Shown: positions 55,921 through 64,000 of the stretch, piece by piece | Numbering within the stretch: the stretch's first letter is position 1 | How the letters are laid out: every line of letters begins with the position of its first letter | Source: Jannaschia sp. GRR-S6-38 | GTDB lineage: Bacteria > Pseudomonadota > Alphaproteobacteria > Rhodobacterales > Rhodobacteraceae | Direction of reading: 5' to 3' | NCBI RefSeq assembly: GCF_029853695.1 | Contig: NZ_CP122537.1 | Location: 2,811,501-2,875,500 of the forward strand | DNA: 64,000 bases | The notes under the pieces: model-generated | What the model was told of the DNA's origin: nothing | Database searches by the model: none | What the model saw: only the letters and a program-made list of their open reading frames with translations | Program-made: the position numbers and the translations under genes

Positions 55921-57762
55921 CTACTGGCCCAGAAGCTGGGCCTGCACGGCCTGAACGGCCTGCTGGTCGACGGTGAAGCCCGCCCGCGCCTGCACGGCGC
56001 GGCCGTAGAGCGAGAAGAGATCGGTCGCGATCTCCTGGCGCTGGCTGGCGATCAGCGCCTCGCGCAGCTCGGCCGTCTCGGGATCGGACAGGTCGGCCTC
56101 GTTCACCGCATCGAGGCGGACGACATAGGCGGCGTCGGCACCGCCCTCGACGGCGAAGACGGCCTCCGGCTCGGCCTCGAACAGCGCGTCCAGCAGGGCG
56201 GGGGGCGTGCCTTCGAGGCGCGCGTCGCGCCCCAGCCCCGCCAGCGTCTCGGGCGTGCCGGGCAGCTCCGCCGCTGCGGCCAGCTCCTCGGCGCGCTCCG
56301 AAAGGCGGCGGCGCAGCGTGTCGGCCTGCCAGGCGGCCTCGACTGCGTCGCGGATATCGGCCAGCGGCGGGGTGGCGGGCGGGGTCACGCCGTCCAGGCG
56401 CAGCGCGAAAAGGCCGCCATCCGACAGGGTTTCCAGCTCGGGGAAGTCGCCCTCGGTGACGTCCAGCGCGGCGGCACGGAATTCGTCGTAGCCGGCGATG
56501 CCGTCGATCACGGTCTCGTCGAAGCCGATGCTGCCCAGTTGCAGATCCGTCTCGGCGGCCAGCTCCTCCAGCGTCGCGCCGCCGGCCAGCAGATCGTCGA
56601 TCTCGTCGCGGGCGGCGTCGATGCGGCGGCGGGCGGCATCGGCGGCGAACTCGGCGGCCAGGTCGTCGCGCGCCTCCTCGAAGGGCACCTCGGTCGGGTC
56701 GAGAATGGCGTAGACGCGGAAGAGCGTGGGGCCGAGCAGCGTCTCGACCGGCCCGACGACGCCCGGATCCTCGAGCCCGAACAGCGCCTCGGCGACGGGG
56801 GCATCGACATCGTCGGCGGCGATCTCGCCCTGGTCCACATCGTCGAGCGTCAGGCCGCGCTCGGCGACCAGCGCGTCGAAATCGGTCTCGCCGGCCGCGA
56901 TCGCGGCGCGGGCGGCCTCGGCGGCCGCGGCATCGGGAAAGGCCAGCCGTTCGGCCAGCACGCGGGCGGGCTGGCGGTATTCGTCGGCGCGCGCCTCGTA
57001 GAGTTCGCGCAGGGCGGTCTCGTCGGGCTCGATCGCGTCGACCAGCAGGTCCGGCGTGATCCAGGCATAGGTGATCTCGCGCCGCTCGGGCGTCTCGAAG
57101 CGGGTCAGGTTCTCCTCGTAGAAGGCCTGCAGATCCGCCTCGGTGGGGGCGGTGATGCCCGCGGGCAGGTCGGCCACGGTCACGGTGGCGAGCGTCGCGT
57201 CGCGGGTCTCGGCCAGCCAGGCGACCAGCGCGTCGACACGGGCCTCGGGGCTCTCGGTCCCGCCCAGGACGGCGGCCTGCAGAAGCTCGGTCGCGACGTC
57301 GTCGCGCACGCGGGCCTCGTATTCCGCCTCGCTCAGCCCCGCATTGCGCAGCGCGAAGGCATAGCCGTCGCGGTCGAAGCCGCCGTCGAGCCCGCCGAAG
57401 GCCGGGGTCGCGCGGATGCGCTCGGCCACCTCGGCATCGCCCACGGACAGGCCCATCTGCCCCGCCTCCCAGGCCAGCGCCTGCTCGGCCAGCAGCCGCT
57501 CCATCACGGCGCGGTCGATGCCGAAGGTCTGAAGCTGCGCCATCGTCAGGTTCTGGCCGGTCTGCTGCGCCAGCCGCGCCTGTTCGTTCTGCAGCGCGCG
57601 GCCGTAATCCTCGACCGTGATCTCGCGGTCCCCGACCTCGGCCACCGACGACAGCGAGCCGCCGAAGCTGCCGATGCCGAAACCGCCCAATGCGAGGATC
57701 AGCAGGGCCAGCACCGCCCAGACGACGGCGTTCGACTTCTTCTTGCGGCGTTCCTCGGCCAT
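55921..57762 (-). CDS. SurA/PpiD-type peptidyl-prolyl isomerase
   Basis: A 613-residue membrane-anchored periplasmic foldase. A basic N-terminus (EERRKKKS) and one helix (VVWAVLALLILALGGFGIG) anchor it; a SurA_N-like helical domain (DYGRALQNEQARLAQQTGQN) follows, then a parvulin-like region near residues 240-370 that is quite diverged, and a second chaperone-like segment. Architecture matches PpiD. In relatives it is found next to trpE as here. It aids folding of exported proteins at the Sec translocon. Confidence 0.88.
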   Translation of the reverse strand: MAEERRKKKSNAVVWAVLALLILALGGFGIGSFGGSLSSVAEVGDREITVEDYGRALQNEQARLAQQTGQNLTMAQLQTFGIDRAVMERLLAEQALAWEAGQMGLSVGDAEVAERIRATPAFGGLDGGFDRDGYAFALRNAGLSEAEYEARVRDDVATELLQAAVLGGTESPEARVDALVAWLAETRDATLATVTVADLPAGITAPTEADLQAFYEENLTRFETPERREITYAWITPDLLVDAIEPDETALRELYEARADEYRQPARVLAERLAFPDAAAAEAARAAIAAGETDFDALVAERGLTLDDVDQGEIAADDVDAPVAEALFGLEDPGVVGPVETLLGPTLFRVYAILDPTEVPFEEARDDLAAEFAADAARRRIDAARDEIDDLLAGGATLEELAAETDLQLGSIGFDETVIDGIAGYDEFRAAALDVTEGDFPELETLSDGGLFALRLDGVTPPATPPLADIRDAVEAAWQADTLRRRLSERAEELAAAAELPGTPETLAGLGRDARLEGTPPALLDALFEAEPEAVFAVEGGADAAYVVRLDAVNEADLSDPETAELREALIASQRQEIATDLFSLYGRAVQARAGFTVDQQAVQAVQAQLLGQ

Positions 57763-57836
57763 GGCGCTCCCCGGGTTGCGTCGGGCGCCTGTCTAGGCGC
57801 GGCAGGGGCGGGGCACAAGCGGGGGACGGGGCCCGG

Positions 57837-59036
57837 TCAGAGCCCGCTCCGCGTGACCTCCCGCAACCGGTCGAACAGCATGGCGATCCCGTCCGTGTCG
57901 GCATTGGCGAAGGCGATGCGAAGCGTCGCTTCGGCCCGGCCAGATCCGCCCGCATCGCGCCGGGGCCCGAACATCGTGCCCGGCAGCGTCAGCAGCGCCG
58001 CGCGATCGACGAGCTTGCGGCAGACCGTGTCCGAGGCGGCGTCGAACGGATGCGCGACATAGGCGAAATAGGCGCCGCAGCCCTGCAGCCGCCATTCGCT
58101 AAGCCCGGCGAAGCCCGCGCGCATCGCGGCGCGCCGGGCCAGGATCTCGGCGCGTTCACCGGCCAGCCAGTCACGCAGGTTTTCCATCCCCCAGAGCGCC
58201 GCGCGCTGGCCGATGCCGTTCGGGCAGATCGTCACCGTGTCGAGCCATTTCTCGACCTCGCGCAGCCGCGACGGCGCGGCGAGGATCGCGCCGACGCGGT
58301 GGCCGGTCAGGCGGTAGGCCTTGGAGAAGGAGTAGAGCTGGATCAGCACGTCGTCCCAGGCGGGATCGGCGAAGAGGGCGTGGGGGGCGCCGTCGCGCGC
58401 GTCGAAATCGCGGTAGGTCTCGTCCACGATCAGCGCGAGGCCGCGCGCGCGGGCGAGATCACGGAAGGCGGCGAGCGTCTCGGCCGGGTATTCGACGCCG
58501 CCCGGATTGTTCGGGCTGACGAGCACGATGGCCCGCGTGCGCGGATCGATCAGCGCGGCGGCTTCGTCCGGGTCGGGCAGCAGGTCGGAGCCGGTTTCCA
58601 GCAGGCGGGTCCCGATGCCCTCCATGTCGAGCCACATCTTGTGGTTGAAATAGAAGGGCGTGGGCAGGATCACGTTGTCGCCCTTCGCCGCCAGCGTGGC
58701 GATGGCGGCGGCGAAGGCCTCGTTGCAGCCCGAGGTGATCGCGACCTGCCCCGCGTGGATGTCGCCGCCATAGGCCGCGCTCCAATCCGTGGCGACGCGG
58801 TCGCGCAGCTCGGGCAGGCCGAGGACGGGGCCGTAGAGATGCGCGGCGGGATCGGTCAGCACGATCTCGGCCATCGCGCGGAGCATGGGCTCGGGCGGCG
58901 GGTCGGCGGGGGCCGCCTGGCTGAGGTTCAGCAGCGGCCGGTCCGCCGGGAAGGACGCGCCCTCGATCCAGCGGCGCGCCTCCATCACGGGCGGGGCGTC
59001 GGTGGCGGCGAGGGCGGGGTTGATGTGCTGGCTCAT
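57837..59036 (-). CDS. PLP-dependent aminotransferase, class I/II
   Basis: A 399-residue fold-type I aminotransferase. PLP-binding motifs: SGCNEAFAAAI, SPNNPGG, DETYRDF, and SFSKAYRLTGHRVG containing the Schiff-base Lys; the C-terminal substrate-binding Arg is in EATLRIAFAN. The amino-acid specificity cannot be told. The ATG at 59036 removes a long non-conserved upstream extension. It follows the ssb gene on the same strand. Confidence 0.92.
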   Translation of the reverse strand: MSQHINPALAATDAPPVMEARRWIEGASFPADRPLLNLSQAAPADPPPEPMLRAMAEIVLTDPAAHLYGPVLGLPELRDRVATDWSAAYGGDIHAGQVAITSGCNEAFAAAIATLAAKGDNVILPTPFYFNHKMWLDMEGIGTRLLETGSDLLPDPDEAAALIDPRTRAIVLVSPNNPGGVEYPAETLAAFRDLARARGLALIVDETYRDFDARDGAPHALFADPAWDDVLIQLYSFSKAYRLTGHRVGAILAAPSRLREVEKWLDTVTICPNGIGQRAALWGMENLRDWLAGERAEILARRAAMRAGFAGLSEWRLQGCGAYFAYVAHPFDAASDTVCRKLVDRAALLTLPGTMFGPRRDAGGSGRAEATLRIAFANADTDGIAMLFDRLREVTRSGL

Positions 59037-59114
59037 GGCGCAGGGGTAGGGCGCGCGCGGTCGGGGGGCAAGATCGGAGCGGGTTGGCGGGCGGCTGCGA
59101 TCTGCACGGCGCCC

Positions 59115-59143
59115 GAACGCAAAGCGCCCGCCGAAGCGGGCGC
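59115..59143 (-). terminator. terminator of ssb
   Basis: Stem GCGCCCGC / GCGGGCGC with a TTCG tetraloop, followed on the minus strand by TTTGCGTT, 23 bases after the ssb stop. Confidence 0.7.
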
Positions 59144-59166
59144 CTGGTGTCTCGGGTGGACTGGCC

Positions 59167-59673
59167 TCAGAACGGAATCTCGTCATCCATGTCGGATCCG
59201 CCGCCGGCGCCGCCCGTGCCGCCGCCGAAGCCGCCGCCATTCTGGCCGCCACCGCCGCCATAGCCGCCGCCGCCCGAGCTGCCGCGATCGTCGTAGCCGC
59301 CGCCTCCGCCGCCGCCTTCGCCGCGGCCGTCCAGCATCGTCAGCTCGGAGCGGTAGGGCCGCAGCACGACCTCGGTCGAGTAGCGGTCATTGCCGGACTG
59401 GTCCTGCCATTTGCGGGTCTCGAGCTGGCCCTCGACATAGATCTTCGAGCCCTTTTTCAGGTATTGCTCGGCCACGCGGACCAGCGGCTCGGAGAAGATC
59501 GCGACGGAGTGCCACTCGGTCTTTTCCTTGCGCTCGCCCGAGTTCTTGTCGCGCCAGCTCTCGGAGGTGGCGATGCGCAGATTGCACACCTTCCCGCCAT
59601 TGCCGAAGGTCCGCACCTCCGGGTCGCGGCCCAGATTGCCGATCAGGATCACCTTGTTCACGCTTCCGGCCAT
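59167..59673 (-). CDS. ssb: single-stranded DNA-binding protein
   Basis: A 168-residue SSB. The N-terminal OB fold (residues 1-110) begins [19 protein letters not shown] with [16 protein letters not shown] in strand 3. A long glycine-rich linker follows, and the acidic tip DMDDEIPF that recruits partner proteins is intact. ATG at 59673 is preferred over the GTG nine bases upstream because the ribosome site ACGGAG overlaps the latter. No LexA box was seen upstream. Confidence 0.97.
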   Translation of the reverse strand: MAGSVNKVILIGNLGRDPEVRTFGNGGKVCNLRIATSESWRDKNSGERKEKTEWHSVAIFSEPLVRVAEQYLKKGSKIYVEGQLETRKWQDQSGNDRYSTEVVLRPYRSELTMLDGRGEGGGGGGGYDDRGSSGGGGYGGGGGQNGGGFGGGTGGAGGGSDMDDEIPF

Positions 59674-59886
59674 GCCGCCCACTCCGTCTGTCTCGAATCT
59701 GCCGGCACCTGAGCACCGGTGTGGTTAACTAAGCCTGAAGCCCGGGGGGCGAAAGGGGGGCGGGCACCGCCATCGCCGCCACCGCGAGGGTTGGCGGATG
59801 CCGCAAGCTCGGCTACCGTGGCGCCCGGCGCGGACGCCCTCCGCCATAATCGGGCGGCGCGCGGGTGAGGATGCGAGGGACGTCCG

Positions 59887-60483
59887 ATGCGTATGCTGTT
59901 TCTGGCCGCGGTTGCCGCGGCGCTGGGTCTGACATCGATTGCCGAAGCGCAGACCTTCTCGTCGCGATCGCGCGCGACGCTTTTCGAAAACCAGACCGCC
60001 GTGATGGACCGGCGCCTGTCCACGCAATACGCGGGCTCCAGCCGGCTGATCCCGGTGACGCGGCAGCCCGCAGCGATTCCCGGCCGCGAGACCATCCCGC
60101 GCTACAACGGCTCGCAGCGCTCGGCCTATCTGGGCGACGCCCGCGCCGCGGCTCGCCGCCACGGCATCCCCGAGGACCTGTTCCTGCGGCTGATCCGACA
60201 GGAATCGGGCTGGAACCCGCGGGCGCGCAGCCACAAGGGCGCGCTGGGCCTCGCGCAACTGATGCCGCAGACGGCGCGATCGCTCGGCGTGAACCCGTCC
60301 GATCCCAAGCAGAATCTCGAGGGCGGGGCGCGGTATCTGTCCATGCAGTATCGCAAGTTCGGGTCCTGGCGCCTTGCGCTCGCCGCCTACAATGCCGGGC
60401 CCGGCGCGGTGGAGAAGCATGGCGGCATCCCGCCCTATCGCGAGACCCGGAACTACGTGCGCGCCATCATGGGCCGGGGCTGA
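59887..60483 (+). CDS. lytic transglycosylase (SLT domain)
   Basis: A 198-residue exported muramidase-like enzyme (signal [17 protein letters not shown] ending AEAQ). The SLT domain (residues 85-195) shows catalytic Glu in [14 protein letters not shown], then [29 protein letters not shown] and [16 protein letters not shown]. It cleaves peptidoglycan in the periplasm; without a lipobox it is soluble. Divergent from ssb with 213 bases between. Confidence 0.93.
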   Translation: MRMLFLAAVAAALGLTSIAEAQTFSSRSRATLFENQTAVMDRRLSTQYAGSSRLIPVTRQPAAIPGRETIPRYNGSQRSAYLGDARAAARRHGIPEDLFLRLIRQESGWNPRARSHKGALGLAQLMPQTARSLGVNPSDPKQNLEGGARYLSMQYRKFGSWRLALAAYNAGPGAVEKHGGIPPYRETRNYVRAIMGRG

Positions 60484-60520
60484 CGGGGCCGATCCGCAGC
60501 GGCCGCAACGCGGGCGCGCC

Positions 60521-61162
60521 TCAGCCCCGGAACCCCGTCCCCTGCAGCACGCCATGTTCCAGCGCGTAGCGCGTCAGCCCGGCGGTCGTGGAGATGCCCA
60601 GCTTGCGCTTGATGTTCTTGCGATGCGTCTCGACCGTCCGGACCGAGATATCGAGATCATGCGCCACCGCCTTGTTCGAGCGTCCCTGCGCCACCAGCAG
60701 AAGGATCGCCTGCTCGCGTGAGGTCAGCGGCTCGGTGCCGTCGGCCGTCGGCTCCAGCGCGCTTTCGGCGCCGGGGCAGAGATAGCGCTCGCCGGCCAGC
60801 ACGACGTCGATCGCGCGGCGGATCTCCTCGGTCGGCTGGTCCTTGAGGCAGTAGCCCGCCGCGCCGTGGCGCAGGGCGGTGGCCACGTATTCGGGCGCGT
60901 CGTGCATCGACAGGATCAGGACGGCGACGTCTGGATGGCTCTCGCGCAGAATCTCGGTCGCCGAAAGGCCGTCCATGCGCGGCATGTTGAGGTCGAGAAG
61001 GATGACGTCGGGCGCCAGTTCCCCGGCGCGGTCGATCGCCTCGCGGCCGTCATGCAGGGTGCCGACGACTTCGAGATCGTCGAAGGTCTCCAGCAGGGCG
61101 CGGATTCCGTCGGCGACCATCGGGTGATCATCGACGATGAGGATGCGGATCGGCCGGTCCAT
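60521..61162 (-). CDS. NarL/LuxR-type response regulator
   Basis: A 213-residue two-component response regulator. Receiver residues 1-125: acidic pair in LIVDDHPMVA, phospho-Asp in ILLDLNMPRMDG, Lys in YCLKDQ. C-terminal HTH residues 145-210: LTSREQAILLLVAQGRSNKA and SVRTVETHRKNIKRKLGIST. It pairs with the kinase encoded 62 bases upstream and probably controls the TakP-like TRAP operon that diverges from the kinase gene. Confidence 0.93.
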   Translation of the reverse strand: MDRPIRILIVDDHPMVADGIRALLETFDDLEVVGTLHDGREAIDRAGELAPDVILLDLNMPRMDGLSATEILRESHPDVAVLILSMHDAPEYVATALRHGAAGYCLKDQPTEEIRRAIDVVLAGERYLCPGAESALEPTADGTEPLTSREQAILLLVAQGRSNKAVAHDLDISVRTVETHRKNIKRKLGISTTAGLTRYALEHGVLQGTGFRG

Positions 61163-61224
61163 GGCGCCCCGGGCTTAGGGCCAAGCCCCGTCTGGCGCAA
61201 GAGCGGGCGGGCCCGGGCGGCCGC

Positions 61225-62625
61225 TCACTCCGCCGCGTGGCGCAGCGGCCGGTCGGGTTCGGGCGACAGCAGATGGCTCAGCGGCACGACCGCCTCGACC
61301 ACCGTGCCGCGCCCGCCCGCGCCCGGCGCGATGGTCAGCGTGCCGTCGAGCTGTTCGATCCGTTCGGCCATGTTGCGAAGGCCGAGGCCCTGGCCCGCTC
61401 GCTCCATCCCGCGGCCGTCATCCTCGATCCGCAAGGTCGCGCCGCGGCGATGGCCGAACAGCGCGACCGAGACGCCGCTGGCCCCGGCATGGCGCTCGAT
61501 ATTGGTCAGCGCTTCCTGCGCGATGCGGTAGAGCGCGGTCTTCGCCTCGATATCGAGGCGGTTGCGGAAGACCACGGTGCGGAAGGCCACGGGAATGCCG
61601 GTGCGCTGCTCGAACCCTTCGCAGAGGGTCTTGAGCGCGGGGCCGAGGCCCAGATCGTCCAGCACACCCGGGCGCAGGTCGTGGCTGATCCGGCGGACCT
61701 CGCCCAGCGCGCCCTGGAGCCCGGCGATGGCGCCGTCCAGCGCTTCCTCGGCCTTGGCGTCGCCCCTGGCGGCCAGGCGGCGCGCCAGTTCCAGCTTGTA
61801 GCGGATGCCCACGAGAAGCTGGCTGATCGAGTCGTGCAGCTCGCGCGCGACGCGGCCGCGCTCCTCCTCCTGCGTGTCGAGCACGCGCTGGGTCAGCGCC
61901 TTCAGCTTGGCATCAGCCAGCCGCCGCTCGCGCACGGTGATCAGGAAGCCCGAGGCGAAGACGCCCAGCAGCGCCGCGGCGGCGATGGCGCCGATCCAGA
62001 GGAACTGGCTGCGCACCCGCTCGCGCAGCTCGGCGCGGGCGATGGCGGTCTGCGCCAGCACATCGTCCAGAAAGACGCCCGTCCCGATCGCCCAGCGCCA
62101 GTCCTGCAGGCCGATCACGTAGCTTAGGATCGTCGCTTCCTGCCCCGATGACGGCTTGCGCCATTCATATTGGTGATAGCCCGACCCCTGCCGGGCCAGT
62201 TCGATCAGCCGGTCGGTGACCTCCATGCCGTTCGCGTCCTCCATCCCCGACCAGTCGCGCCCGATGAGCCAGGTCTGGCGCGGCGCCACGAGGTTCCGGC
62301 CGTCATAGTCGTAGACGAAGAAGAACCCGTCCGTGCCGTAGAGCATGGCCGACAGGATCTGCGTCACCCGCAGCTTGGCCTCGTTGTCGTCGGGGGCGGC
62401 GTTGCCGTAGATGGTGATGAAGGCGGTGCGCGCCAGCTGGACGTAGTTGCGCAATTCGCGCCGCTTGGCATCGATCATCGTGGCCTCGAGCGCGGCGATT
62501 TCGCGCGCCGCGGTGCGCTCGGACTGGATCGCGACCATGGCGGCGATCGCGCTGACAGCGAGGATCAGCGGCAGCGAGGCCAGAAGCAGGAGGCGGCGGC
62601 CATAGGTGAGGCGGGGCAGGCGCAT
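61225..62625 (-). CDS. sensor histidine kinase with cache domain
   Basis: A 466-residue membrane kinase. TM1 near residues 11-31 and TM2 near 205-227 bracket a periplasmic single-cache domain (GTDGFFFVYDYDGRNLVAPR, SYVIGLQDWRWAIGTGVFLD), a known fold for small organic acids. The cytoplasmic part has HisKA_3 with phospho-His in VARELHDSISQLLVGIRYKL and a HATPase with EALTNIERHAGA and GQGLGLRNMAERIEQLDG. Divergent from the TakP-like gene, so it may sense the same 2-oxo acids. Confidence 0.92.
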   Translation of the reverse strand: MRLPRLTYGRRLLLLASLPLILAVSAIAAMVAIQSERTAAREIAALEATMIDAKRRELRNYVQLARTAFITIYGNAAPDDNEAKLRVTQILSAMLYGTDGFFFVYDYDGRNLVAPRQTWLIGRDWSGMEDANGMEVTDRLIELARQGSGYHQYEWRKPSSGQEATILSYVIGLQDWRWAIGTGVFLDDVLAQTAIARAELRERVRSQFLWIGAIAAAALLGVFASGFLITVRERRLADAKLKALTQRVLDTQEEERGRVARELHDSISQLLVGIRYKLELARRLAARGDAKAEEALDGAIAGLQGALGEVRRISHDLRPGVLDDLGLGPALKTLCEGFEQRTGIPVAFRTVVFRNRLDIEAKTALYRIAQEALTNIERHAGASGVSVALFGHRRGATLRIEDDGRGMERAGQGLGLRNMAERIEQLDGTLTIAPGAGGRGTVVEAVVPLSHLLSPEPDRPLRHAAE

Positions 62626-62691
62626 GGGCGTGCATTAGACCGCATGGCCATGGGCCGCGCCAGTGGGGGGCCTCTACGTGTTTTCGGGTAT

Positions 62692-62719
62692 TTGACTCCG
62701 CCTTCCGCTTCCCTAGTGT
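62692..62719 (+). promoter_or_regulatory. candidate sigma-70 promoter of the TakP-like gene
   Basis: TTGACT (62692-62697), a 16-base spacer and TAGTGT (62714-62719) lie 80-107 bases before the ATG, in the region divergent from the kinase gene. Confidence 0.45.
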
Positions 62720-62798
62720 CGCGCCACGCCCCGAAAAGGGGGCCGTCGCCGCGCCGGGAGGGCGTGGAGATACCATAGAATCCAGGGGAGGGATCCAT

Positions 62799-63881
62799 AT
62801 GGACCGCCGTTCATTCCTGACGAAATCCACCATCGGTGGCGCCGCCGCCGGTGCCGCCGCGCTGGCCGCACCCGCCTATGCGCAGGGCAACCGCACGCTC
62901 ACGATGGTCACGACCTGGGGCCGCGGCCTCGCCGGCGTGCATGACAGCGCGCAGCGCGTCGCCGACAGCATCACCGCCATGTCGGACGGCCAGCTCACGG
63001 TCGATCTGAAGGCCGCGGGCGAGCTGGTCGGCGCCTTCGAGGTGTTCGACGCCGTCACCTCGGGCCAGGCCGACATGTACCACGGGGCTGACTACTACTT
63101 CGTGGGTCAGCACCCGGGCTATGCCTTCTTCACCGCGGTGCCCTTCGGCATGACCGCGCAGGAGCTGGCCAACTGGTACTACCATGCCGGCGGCATGGAG
63201 CTGCATGACGAGCTGGGCCAGATCTTCGGCCTGAAATCCTTCCTGGGCGGCAACACCGGCGCGCAGGCCGGCGGCTGGTACCGCCAGGAGATCTCCTCGC
63301 CCGAGGACTTCCAGGGCCTCAAGTTCCGCATGCCGGGCCTCGGCGGCCAGGCGCTGGGCAAGATGGGCGCCTCCGTCCAGAACCTGCCCGGCTCGGAAGT
63401 GTACCAGGCGCTGGCCTCCGGCGCGATCGACGGGACCGAGTGGATCGGGCCCTGGGCCGACGAGAAGGCCGGCTTCCAGGAGATCACCAAGACCTACTAC
63501 ACCGCGGGCTTCCACGAGCCGGGTGCCGGTCTTTCGGTGGCCACGAACCGCGACGTCTTCGAGAGCCTGACGCCCGCGCAGCAGAAGATCATCGAGATCG
63601 CCTCGGCGGAAGCGCACCAGTGGAACCTGGCGCAATTCCTGACCGAGAACGGCACCGCGCTGCAGCGTCTGCAGTCGGGCGGCGTGACCGTTCGCGAATT
63701 CCCCGACTCGGTCTGGGACGCGATGGGCACCGCCTCGCGCGAGGTTCTCGACGAGAACATGGGCGACGAGCTGTTCAAGCGGATCCACGACAGTGCCATG
63801 GAAAGCATGCGCGCCTCGTCGAACTGGCTGACCCGCTCGGAAGGCGCCTACCGCAGCCAGCGCGACCGCGTGATGGGCTGA
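62799..63881 (+). CDS. TRAP binding protein, TakP-like (2-oxo acids)
   Basis: A 360-residue periplasmic binding protein with a twin-arginine signal (MDRRSFLTKSTIGGAAAG). The sequence closely follows what I recall of Rhodobacter sphaeroides TakP, the sodium-dependent 2-oxo-acid receptor: TMVTTWGRGLAGVHDSAQR, LKAAGELVGAFEVFDAV, QADMYHGADYYF, FRMPGLGGQALGKMGASVQ, SGAIDGTEWIGPWADEK and TAGFHEPGA. Ligands are probably pyruvate and related oxo acids. Permease genes are expected just beyond the window. A hairpin follows the stop. Confidence 0.92.
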   Translation: MDRRSFLTKSTIGGAAAGAAALAAPAYAQGNRTLTMVTTWGRGLAGVHDSAQRVADSITAMSDGQLTVDLKAAGELVGAFEVFDAVTSGQADMYHGADYYFVGQHPGYAFFTAVPFGMTAQELANWYYHAGGMELHDELGQIFGLKSFLGGNTGAQAGGWYRQEISSPEDFQGLKFRMPGLGGQALGKMGASVQNLPGSEVYQALASGAIDGTEWIGPWADEKAGFQEITKTYYTAGFHEPGAGLSVATNRDVFESLTPAQQKIIEIASAEAHQWNLAQFLTENGTALQRLQSGGVTVREFPDSVWDAMGTASREVLDENMGDELFKRIHDSAMESMRASSNWLTRSEGAYRSQRDRVMG

Positions 63882-63887
63882 CGGCCC

Positions 63888-63909
63888 GCGGGCCGCTCCG
63901 GCGGCCCGC
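63888..63909 (+). promoter_or_regulatory. hairpin after the TakP-like gene
   Basis: A perfect 8-bp stem (GCGGGCCG / CGGCCCGC) with a six-base loop, seven bases after the stop, without a T-run. Matches the hairpins after the two other dctP genes in position and composition. Confidence 0.6.
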
Positions 63910-64000
63910 CCAACAAGGCGTTGGCATGCGCCGCGCCATGGCCAATACTGCAGGTCCGTCCCGATCCGGGGCGGGCCATCCCGCATCCCGGGGAAGGGGC

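Noticed and set aside
59674..59886. LexA box upstream of ssb
   Set aside because: No GTTC-N7-GTTC or complement was found in the ssb/transglycosylase intergenic region.

Overview
The window is about 64 kb of very GC-rich, gene-dense chromosome from an alphaproteobacterium, most likely a member of the Rhodobacterales (Paracoccaceae/Roseobacter group). The evidence is the GC content, three tripartite TRAP transporter loci, the style of the DctB/DctD pair, a GTTC-N7-GTTC LexA box of alphaproteobacterial type upstream of uvrA, a TakP-like periplasmic protein and a complete set of housekeeping genes. I see no phage, insertion sequence, integrase or CRISPR array; this reads as core chromosome.

Layout. 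0.1-5.4 kb: a methyltransferase, an MFS transporter, SOS-controlled uvrA and a small membrane protein. 5.5-13.2 kb: a cytochrome P450, then the C4-dicarboxylate locus dctB-dctD-dctP-dctQ-dctM, in which DctD has an eroded AAA+ domain and two identical dyads lie before dctP. 13.2-20.2 kb, mostly minus strand: a VOC protein, tpiA, an A-type Fe-S carrier, a DUF3307/SatD pair with tandem operator-like dyads, a periplasmic glycerophosphodiesterase, a SufT-like protein, an outer-membrane beta-barrel protein and a LuxR-type regulator. 20.4-25.5 kb: tgt, a secreted unknown, lon and a small coiled-coil protein. 25.5-31 kb: a fused membrane/spermidine-synthase-like protein, two tRNA-Val genes flanking a histidine phosphatase, an SDR, a pirin and three tandem identical tRNA-Asp genes. 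31-39.2 kb: valine catabolism (mmsB, 3-hydroxyisobutyryl-CoA hydrolase, acyl-CoA dehydrogenase, mmsA) with a YbdK ligase, an L,D-transpeptidase, a cupredoxin and a divergent LysR gene.

39.3-46.6 kb: a CBS protein, coaD, a Rieske oxygenase and the two acetolactate synthase genes. The synthase genes are separated by three secreted EF-hand genes, and a fourth EF-hand gene lies on the other side of ilvB. ilvB is preceded by a promoter, a short leader peptide containing Leu-Ser-Leu-Val-Val-Ile, a possible antiterminator and a rho-independent terminator, which together form a complete attenuator. 46.9-54.4 kb: an SbtA-type permease with a divergent LysR gene, a second TRAP operon, and a divergent HpcH/HpaI aldolase, aldose-epimerase-like protein and DUF188 gene set. 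54.4-64 kb: trpE, a PpiD/SurA-type foldase, an aminotransferase, ssb, a lytic transglycosylase, a two-component system and a TakP-like TRAP binding protein whose permease genes probably follow beyond the window.

The least expected signals are regulatory: the ilvB attenuator, the tandem dyads at the SatD/DUF3307 pair, the enhancer-type DctD lacking the sigma-54 loop, a GC-rich hairpin just after each of the three dctP genes, an 11-bp-phased repeat upstream of the phosphodiesterase, and a lux-box-sized dyad at the solo LuxR gene. All functional calls rest on reading motifs by eye; no database search was possible.
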